Shown here piece by piece: positions 55,458 through 64,000 of a DNA stretch of 64,000 nt. Within the stretch, counting starts at the first letter, position 1, and every line of letters starts with the position of its first letter. The notes under the pieces are model-generated. The model searched no databases. It saw only the letters and a list, made by a program, of their open reading frames with translations, and was not told the origin of the DNA. The translations under genes and the position numbers were made by a program. Origin of the DNA: Litomosoides sigmodontis (taxonomy: Eukaryota; Nematoda; Chromadorea; Rhabditida; Onchocercidae); assembly GCA_963070105.1 (NCBI GenBank), contig OY718804.1:3365317-3429316 (forward strand), in the 5' to 3' direction.

Positions 55458-58400
55458 TTATTTCGAAATAATTGCCGTAATTGTTAAAGTTGAGGATCGT
55501 CCTGATTCATCGCTAAGTGTTTGCAATAAAATACTATTAGTAGTTGCTTCGCGTTGTGGTTGATTTTTTTCACAATAAATTGAAGAAGGCCTTTGCAACT
55601 TGAAAGAGTCGTACGTCAATCCTTCTGCTCCATTCTGAGGCCAATGCTTTGCAACGAGCTTTGAATTCATCACTTTTTCTAACTCCATATATTCCATAGG
55701 CCTATTTTGCTCGATCATTTCCTCATCCCCACGCTTACTATCACTGTTATCAAAAAATGATAACGTTTGCGTGGGCGAATCAGTGCTAAATGTTTCAAAT
55801 AGAGTAGGAGCAACGTCATCCAGACGTTGCAGCGACGAACATTCTCTGAAAATTGCAACACACTTGTAAAGTATCATTTCAAATGAAGCACCCTTTCCAC
55901 TCATTTTCTTGAGGGTTATGAGTATGACTGGCTCGATTATTTTTAGTGACCGAATTACCGTATTTGCTTGGTACCAAGTAGATTACAATAATTTCAGTAT
56001 CACCGCCATGTACAGGAGCTATAAGAGCTGTTTTCACTACTAATCGTATTGAACATCTTCGTTTTTCAATACTACGCCATCATTCGTTTCCTCCTCCTCT
56101 CTGAATGGCAGCAAAGATTACCTCTGATCCTCTAGGGCAGTGACGTAGGATTCGGAATTTTGTGGATCACTGCTGATCATAGAGAATGATTCGAAATCGG
56201 AGGAGAATGGTGAGCCGCTGCTGCACTCGGATTCTTCCGCGATGGAACTTGGACGTATCAGTATGTTATTGTCAGTTTGATAATACTCCTTATCCATTCG
56301 GGTATTCATCACAACATTATCATAGCTAAAATACTCTCTCTCTCTCTCTCTCTCATTAATTAGTTCAAAAATTTGCTAAAAAGTAGAAATGGAAGGTGGC
56401 GCAAATTTAAACAATTCCTCAACAAATTCACATGCCACTTGCTATATTGCGCTATTGTTGCATATTTCAATTAAAATATTTATGATGAAGAGGGTTCGCT
56501 TTTCTTTTCTTTTTTACTATGCTAAAAATTTCATTAACAATTTAGTGAAATATGAAAAAAAAATTTTCCAAGCACCTCGAATGATGACGGTTTTTTTTCA
56601 CAAATTCAAAATTGAAAGCGCTATTGTCATGTGATTGCAATGATCTGCAAAACGAACTTTTCACTGCAAATGCAAGAGAATATTTTACGATGAAAATTTT
56701 TTGCTACTAGTGAATTTGTTAAATAACTTATATTGATAATTAATTCAAAAATTAGCTCACAAAATTTAAATTTCAACAAATAACTGGAAAAAAGTAAACG
56801 AATGAAGGAATGAACATTACGTGTGATGAGTGCTGTAAGGAGAGCTGTCAAGCGTATCATCATTTGTGGGAATACTTCTCATCGTTGCGAATTCATTCAT
56901 TTTTCCGCTTTTGTTGGCACTTCTACCGCTCTCCTCAATTTCACTACTCTTTTGCAGTTTACTTGCACTTTGCGCCTTTCTCTTTCTCTGTAGGTGTCGT
57001 TGCAGTACGATTTTGAATGATTCCGCATGCGTTACAATAGGTTGATTCAACCAGCAATGCTTGAAAATTTCCGATAAATTTGGCCGCCTACACGGTGTCA
57101 CTGCAAGACATTGACGCAGCAAATTTTCACATTCTGTAAATTAAAATATTTACGTCAAAATTATTTGAGGCAAATTCAAATTCAATTCGACAATCATTGC
57201 TGATAAACATTGTAAGAGAGGAATTTTTATGCCTTTTTTTCTTTGTTTCAAAAAAATCGATAAATTAATTTTTAGTAGAAATAAAAATAATTGTAAAAAA
57301 TGTTGCATAAAAATTAAGTAACCTTTTGAGATGTGTTTTGGAGTGGTAAATCTGCCTAAGCAAATTTGTATTTCATTCTGAAATGGTAAATAGCCAGAAA
57401 CCATTACATATAAAATTATTCCAAGTGACCATACTGTAGCCTCCAATGGCTTATAGGTTAGACGTTTAAACCATTCCGGTGGACAGTATAAACGTGTACC
57501 TGAAATGTAAGAATTTTTGAAAAAAAAAAAGAAAATTTTGATTTATAAAAACATCTATGCATAATTCTTCTTGTACCTAAACACTTCCAAGTAATTAAAT
57601 TTATAAGTTAACTTATAAAATTACATAGAATGTTTTCTGATATGCTTTACTTTAAAACAAAAATGGTTACACTCTAATTTCACTAATATAATCATGAGGG
57701 TGAGGAAAATATTCTGAGATTAATTTTATTTAATTAGTTATTAATATGAGTGAAATAGAGCATCTTAGGTTACCTTGATCAATGTTTGCAGTACACATTA
57801 CTAATCTAAAATTCACATAATAAACCTTGAAAGTCTTTAATGCAGGCTTCAGAAATGAGTGCTGCAGCACCAAAATCCACTAGGATAGCTTCACCTGTAT
57901 GCATATTAATAATTACATTCTCATCCTGAAAAATATTAATTTAATCCTTCATTACATTATGCAAGCAATCAATTGTTAAAATTAAAATAGGAATGGTAAT
58001 TTTTAATTGTATATTAATTGAGTATTTTACCTATCAAAAGTAATCAGTTCAACTTAATTTCATTATATGCGCGTTGAAATTACTGCATTTTACAAATTTA
58101 AAAGCATTTTTCATTTAAATCTTAAAAATTGCTTTCATTTGATAGCTTATTTAAAATACATTTTGAAACGATTTTCGTTTATTTATTTTCAAATATAAAA
58201 AAAATGCTCGATCAATGAATTTTTTCACTTCAATTGAAATTGATTTATCGATCATTTGCTGTCTAAAGTTGAAATCAAAAAATTTACCTTAATATCTCGA
58301 TGAAAGATACCGTATGTGCTGTACAATAAGTAGGTTGTATTCAATAACTGTAGGAATATTGACCGTGCAATATCTTCGTCCAAATAGCCATAAATTGAAA

Positions 58401-59491
58401 TTAAATCGAATAGATCTAAACATTGCCGCGGTCGCTCCATTACTATTAAAAATCCTTTCGAACTAAAAAAACTTGTGTTTTCATCCAAATTAAGTGAGAA
58501 AAAAACTTTTTTCCAAAGCTTTATTAATTTAGATTAGGGCTTATTTTACAAAATTAAATTAATTAAATCTGCTACGAATTTTCAAAATCAAGCAATATGA
58601 CAATATTTGTGTGCAGAATTAATTAATTAACAAGTTGATGGAAATTTTTATTTAATTCAAATTGAATATCACTTGCAGTTAAATTCTTATAATGAAAAAA
58701 AATGTTAAATTTTTTTGTTAGCTTTTTTGAATAAGAAATTTTCAGAAGGACTGGTTAAGCGAGCTACAATGATAAAACAAACTTTCAAAAAGAAAAAAAC
58801 AGTTTCTAAAATGATCGTTAAATATGCACGAAAGACAAATGTTTGCAGAAATCAATCTTTTTCTCCTAAAAAATTTTCGAATAATTTTTAATTACAAAAA
58901 AATGCCACCATACTTCGCAAACCAATCAATTAATCCAACAACGCCCGGTATACTGCGACACATATCTAACAAGCAAATTTCCGTTGGAATTAATTGCTTA
59001 CATTTCTGAAAATTCTTTTTTTTTTCTTGTAATTTTAATAATATTTTTTTTATAGCAGAAAAGAATTTCAAAAAAAACTATCGAATTATTTAGAAAAAAA
59101 TGCGAAGTTAATTTACTGCTAATATATACCTTTTAGAGATTAATAATCTATAAATTTTTAAACTAAAAATTCGTAATTAAGTCAAACTAACCATTGTCCA
59201 CTCGCGCACACGTCTATGCTCAACAAATTTGACCGCTACTGGCGCATTATCTTCATTTCGTTCTGCTTTGTACACAATGCCAAAGCCGCCACGACCAAGC
59301 TCTTCTAGCATTGTGTACTTATTTCGAAATTGTTTACCTCCGTGTGCTGCAAAGAGATCAATGAGCTTTGATCATTTCCTGCAAGCAAATTTGCATAATT
59401 GTTGTTGAAGCATACCTTTATCGTTAAAGAAATTGATGTTGTAGGAAATGCAGTATGTTAAATCTTGCAATCTGCGACACAACATACTCAT
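55458..59491 (-). CDS. prk: PIM-family serine/threonine kinase with long C-terminal tail
   Basis: Nine exons join in phase: 59491-59416, 59346-59192, 59005-58914, 58462-58288, 57925-57826, 57499-57323, 57133-56821, 56325-56122, 55845-55458, giving 559 aa. The kinase domain (about 36-290) has the Gly loop LGRGGFGIVY (42-51), the ATP lysine in VAVKF (K65), HRDIK (162-166) followed by DEN, and VDFGAAAL (182-189). PIM hallmarks are the proline hinge MERPRQCLDLFDLI, GTRLYCPPEW in the activation segment and ATVWSLG in helix F. PIMs phosphorylate basic-context Ser/Thr sites in growth signalling; C. elegans has prk-1 and prk-2, and which one this matches is not decided. The tail of about 270 residues is Ser-rich and acidic without a recognised domain; vertebrate PIMs lack such a tail. 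The start chosen lies 6 bases after a TTATTTCAG acceptor. An upstream exon at 60038-59892 could add 51 residues. Confidence 0.94.
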
Positions 59492-59508
59492 CACAAGCTG
59501 AAATAAGA
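59492..59508 (-). promoter_or_regulatory. Acceptor before the kinase start, possibly a spliced-leader site
   Basis: The minus strand reads GTCTTATTTCAG, CTTGTG, ATG (AG at 59498-59499). It could accept a spliced leader or a cis exon from 60.0 kb, since the frame CTT GTG ATG is open through it. Confidence 0.5.
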
Positions 59509-59891
59509 CCGCCGCACATTAACTGATTGATGTGGAAATGACAACTGTCAACAGTACACGCATAGAGCTAAATTAAATTAGCAAAAAAAAAAGCCGCAAA
59601 CTGTCAACAGTACCCACCCCATATTGAGTGTAATTTAATTGGTAGAAAGAACAAAAAAATTCGCTTAGGAAAATTCCACTTGCTGTTGAAGAAGAATTAA
59701 GAGAGAAGAAGCAATAAAATGCAACCTTTTACTAATAAAATTTTCTAATTTATTGCATATAACTATTTAAATTTTTTAAAAAGAAAAAGTTATAGAATAT
59801 TAGTGAAATTTTCGTTTTAATAAAAATTGCATGGTTAATAAGTGTTTGCATTGAATGAAATAATGCAAGCAATCGGTGGATGAAAGGATAC

Positions 59892-60038
59892 GTACCCGTA
59901 CGTGCTATTTGATAGTATCTGATAACATATCATCCTTAGCTGCACAATTTCTGCTTGATTTTTGCTAAAATAATTTGCAATTGTAGGAGTATTGAAATGT
60001 AAATATAGCCAATTGCTGACGACTTCTTCTTCGTTCAT
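59892..60038 (-). CDS. Candidate upstream exon of the PIM-like kinase, 49 codons
   Basis: ATG at 60038 opens MNEEEVVSNWLYLHFNTPTI and continues without a stop for 49 codons to TAC|GTATCC at 59892. Joining phase 0 to the acceptor at 59498 keeps the frame open into the kinase start (Leu-Val-Met). An acceptor-like TGTAG lies 19 bases before this ATG. The better-looking donor GTACGT three bases earlier would put a stop just before the kinase ATG, so the junction is doubtful. It may be an alternative N-terminus or an untranslated leader exon. Confidence 0.35.
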
Positions 60039-63000
60039 TTCTAATTTGAGCGAAATGCTACACGCAAAGGGTGGAAGGGAATTTTGAAAAAAAAAAAGGC
60101 GAAGCAAAAGAATAAGCCTCTTTTTTTGATTAAAAATTTTTAATTGCAAACAAAATGAGGCGGTTTCATTCTTTGCAACTAGCATCATCTCTATCACAAC
60201 AGCTAATGAAGATTTGATAAAAGAGTGGAATGAAAGCAAATTTAAAGGAAATCAAATCCATCGCTCAGAAACATTTTCATGAATCAACAGGTGTGAGATT
60301 AATGAACGTTTGGCTGAGGATTAGTCATATTTTGCAAATCTTGAGGGTTACGTGAATGTGAGTTGTGCTAGAAATCTTGAAGGTTACGTAAGTGTTAGTC
60401 ATATCCTAGAAGTTCGGAACGTAACGCGAGCGTTAGTCATACTAGACATCTCAAGAATCACGTGGGCGTTTCGGAGAATGAGTGAGTGAATGAACGAATT
60501 CAATGAATTGCTATTTTATCATCAATGGTTAAACATTCTGACGTAAAGTAAATTAAGAAATTTTGATAGAACCGACTGGACTGATCTCATAGATTGACTG
60601 CGAAATTTTCGAAAATTTCCTGTTTCAAATTTCACAATGATCGATGGTGAAATATAAATGTGAAGCAAATTTTCAAAATAAATTTGCTTGCAAAAATATA
60701 AGAATGAAAATAAAAAAAAAAACTATCCATAAATTCCGCTGCATTTCTACCGTAAAAAATTTTAATTAATAATTTTAAACGCAATCATTTACGTGCAATG
60801 AAAGAGGAATATGAAATTTAATTTACTTCAGTGCGGTGTCACTCTAAAATTTATTTCACACAAATCAATTAACTACTAACAGCTGTCGTCACTACGCTCG
60901 CATTTGTAAACGGAACACTTACACTAACAGGCGCGTTAAAAACGCGCAAATTCATTTTCGGTATGGAATGAAAGTAAAGTGAAATTAATTTAAAATTCAT
61001 TCATTCGTAAAAGTATACATATCGTTTACTCTCAAACATGTTGCGTGACATTCTCACGCAATAATTGTTACGTTGCGCATGTGGCGTACAAGTAAACAGC
61101 TATAGCCAAAACCTTTCTAAATGATCAATAAATAGTAACTTTAGTCATTCAGTGAACCGTATGATGTTTGCTAGCAATTTTTGTAAAAATCAGAAAGTAA
61201 TTTATTTTAGAACTAATTGATAGGTTTATCAATGCATGCAAGTAGCATGCAGACAGCATGCATTTATGCAATTTTCCTCTTTTTTTGACTTAACTGACGT
61301 TTTACTCATTGCTGCTCATTTCCATTCACTTTACATTTAGCAAAAAAAAAAAATTACGTCAAAACAATAGGTGCGAACAAATAATTGTAAATGAAAAAAA
61401 AAATAAATGATACGAATTCACTATTACATCTATCTAACTTAGAAGTTATCATTTACATTAATTAATTAATTAAATTCGCTATTGCTACTTGCTTATCATT
61501 CATCCTTTATCAGTAATCATTTGCATAAAATGACAAAGTTGGACAGAAAGACGAAAAATCATATAAGATATGGAAAAATTTTTTCATTCTTTTTTTCGCT
61601 CTTAAATGATCCGATCGACTGATTCCTTAATAAAATTCGAATTATCCAATCATTCCTATTTCATCAATTTAAAATTTTCCATTTAAACATCATTGTTGTG
61701 AGAATGGATGAGGTGAATGACTTAGTTGGTGATAAATGTACTTTGTTAGAAGTTACTACAAACTGTAGTGTATCGTAGGTGTACAGTAAACAAGCGAAGT
61801 ACAATAACATACGATAAACAAAGTGTAAGTATGCGATAAAACAGCTTTGTGTTGAATTTTTTCTTTTGAAATTTAGATTTATTTGCTAAACTCCAAGATT
61901 ATCATTCTTGCACTTACGCTGTACTATTTTGCAATTGCTATCGCTCATACAACAGAAAATTGTAAAATTTAAAAATCTTACGCCAACAGTTAATTAAATA
62001 GGCCAAAGGATAAGTTGTAAAATTAATAATTAGTTAATGATTATTCTTAATTTTAATCAATTTTTCAATAAGTTACTTCAAAAACAAATATCAACACATC
62101 AACAAAAAAGATAATATAAAGTTAATTCCAAAATTAAATGCTAAAATTTTCGTTTGTTGCTTTAAATTTCAAAACGTCGTAATGCGTTTCAGTATTAGTG
62201 GCGAAAAGATTAATTGCAACAATTGCAAGGGTATTACTGTAACAGTTAATTTGTGAGAGATTGCACACAACTTGAGCATTAAATTTTAAACGAATAAATT
62301 TTACTGTTCTTAAATTCATCGTCGTGAAGTCTAAATTCCATGATCATTTTGCATTCATCTCGGTTCAAACATCAAAGTTCAATGATTTTTAATGTGTCAA
62401 AAAAAAAAGAGAGAGAGAAAAGGTGTCACTAAAATTAACAAATTCGAGGGTTAAAAATTATTCACAGTAAGACTTTTCAATCGTTCATAAATTAAAACAA
62501 AAAGAAGAAATTCGCTAAATTTTCGTGCTTTTCTTCTACTGATGAAATTACTGGCAATTAATGATTTATCGAATTATTATTACTGAAGAAAAAAATTGAA
62601 AAATTGAATTATCTATTGAATTATTGATTTATTGATTAAAAGAAATGAATTTTTGATCGCTCTGCCTTTTTTCACTAATTCATTTTAATCGTTGATTATT
62701 TTGCAATGAGAAAAAAAGCCGATAACGAAATGATTCAAAATTATTAAAATGAACATTTCCGCTCAGAATTTCAACAGTGCTTGCACACAAAGTATGCATG
62801 AAGGACGAGTAAAATTCAATTTATCAATTTCAGTCTAAATTTTAAACCCTTTTGCTAAATAAAGCCGCCTGTTTGATTAGTAAAGTTCAAAAAAAAATAC
62901 AGAATGAAGGAGGAAGAGAGTGGGCAGATGCATCGAAATGCAAATGCAAGTGAGCATGGGTGGATGCATCGTACCGAAAAAAGTAAATGCCAAATTTGGG

Positions 63001-64000
63001 TAATAAACTGACAGATTGCTAGTTTGTTTTTTTTTTTCTCATTTTTTCCCTACCAATCACCTTGCGCGTTTGACGTTTGAAATTTTTTTCCACTACCGTA
63101 ACGCTTACGGAGGATCGGATAGCTGTATAGTTGAGATTTTTTTGTCTAAATGTGAGAATTTGTCAAATCAAATAGATTTAAAAAAAAAAACAAATTTCTT
63201 TTTTCCCCTTAAATTTTTTGCTAATGAAATCTTCCAAGTGTATTTGAGGAAAAAATAATGCAAAAATTTGCAATAAATTAGTTTAAGAAGAAATTAATGC
63301 ATATTTCATTATTAGCAGCAGCATTGTTTGAAATAATCAATTTACAAATTTACAAAATTTATGCAATTTCAAATCTTTCCACCCGACAAAAGTGCTTTTA
63401 ATTGATGGAATTTGAAATCATTTGAAATACTAAATTCACTCTTTTTTTTAAGACTTAATGCAAAAGTGTTATCTGTTCAATGATTTCTCCCTCATTTTAC
63501 TCTATTTTAGTTACTTAAAAAAAAGAAAATAATTCCTCCTAGCACAAACAACCTCCTAAAAGATTTTTTTTTAAAACTTCCATCGATTGTTTCAATTGAA
63601 GTTTATCAGCTTAGCAAAAATGTTAGCGCACTCATCTCAGTATGATGAATTACCTATTTTGTTTCATCCTTTGCAATTTTCTGAAATCAAAATGTTTCAA
63701 ATTTTGTGAATAAAATTTCAATTTTGAAAAAAAAAGAAGAGGAATGAACTTTGCTAAGTCAAGCAGAGTTTGAGGAAAGGAAAAGGAATTCAAAGATCAT
63801 TAATTGGTGAAGGCTAACTGAAAAAAATACGGATGGAAGTGAAGAAGAAGAAGAAGCATTCGTTGTTTATGAACACATCCAAAACTCACTCTTTTCCTGA
63901 CATCTTCTCCTCTCGACAAACAGCTGCTGCTGTTGGATGTAACACGTAAGCGAGGCGCTGCTGTTTTATCGTACTTTTGCGCCTATCGCATTTCACTCAA
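60039..64000. other. Upstream region of the kinase, no supported gene
   Basis: Holds a four-copy degenerate repeat at 60323-60471. Otherwise AT-rich sequence with A and T homopolymers and a GAA run at about 63839-63855. The plus-strand frame at 63016-63258 is T-rich and unconvincing. Confidence 0.5.
60323..60471. repeat. Four degenerate tandem units of about 37 bp
   Basis: Units at 60323-60360, 60361-60396, 60397-60434 and 60435-60471 each begin AGTCATA or AGTTGTG and carry a (T/C)(T/A)(T/A)G(A/G)... segment. Each then has a TTACGTGA, TTACGTAA, TAACGCGA or TCACGTGG core, and the last three end GTT. Copies differ at many positions. Confidence 0.75.

Noticed and set aside
59835..60239. 134-codon minus-strand frame read as one continuous gene
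   Set aside because: Only the part from the ATG at 60038 joins sensibly to the kinase. The first half is homopolymer-driven (Leu/Phe) and the end runs past likely donor sites.

Overview
The window is eukaryotic and almost certainly from a nematode. It is AT-rich and contains multi-exon genes with short GT..AG introns, T-rich TTTCAG-type acceptors, and several genes whose start codon lies 2-8 bases after a strong acceptor, as expected for spliced-leader trans-splicing. The protein families fit a nematode: a nematode-type globin, a CA10/11-type carbonic-anhydrase-related protein, a PIM-like kinase and Polycomb proteins. A spirurine (clade III) parasite is my guess only; no species-diagnostic sequence was recognised. 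All exon models were assembled by hand. For the five main genes, exon phases add up to full open frames.

Layout. (1) 0.5-1.2 kb, minus strand: a terminal coding exon of an unidentified low-complexity protein. (2) 8.5-11.9 kb, minus: an eight-exon Polycomb (CBX/Pc) gene, 371 aa, with chromodomain and a C-terminal Pc box; a small Cys-containing ORF lies just downstream. (3) 12-35.8 kb: a gene-poor stretch of about 24 kb crowded with microsatellites, with one or two possible orphan first exons near 15.3 kb. (4) 35.8-40.1 kb, plus: a nine-exon PCGF/Psc-type gene, 774 aa, with RING and RAWUL domains. (5) 45.8-47.4 kb, minus: a four-exon globin, 191 aa. (6) 51.1-52.26 kb: an essentially uninterrupted ATT array of about 1.1 kb, ending about 100 bp before (7) 52.3-54.7 kb, plus: a seven-exon acatalytic carbonic-anhydrase-related gene, 311 aa. 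(8) 55.5-59.5 kb, minus: a nine-exon PIM-family kinase, 559 aa, with a possible extra 5' exon at 60.0 kb. (9) 60.0-64.0 kb: noncoding sequence with a four-copy degenerate repeat of about 37 bp near the kinase 5' end.

The most striking point is that two partner subunits of canonical Polycomb Repressive Complex 1, the chromodomain reader (CBX/Pc) and the RING/RAWUL scaffold (PCGF), are adjacent recognisable genes in divergent orientation across the gene-poor stretch. Caenorhabditis elegans is not known to have a canonical Pc protein with a Pc box. The remaining genes show no obvious common pathway. No transposon, tRNA, rRNA or CRISPR array could be supported.
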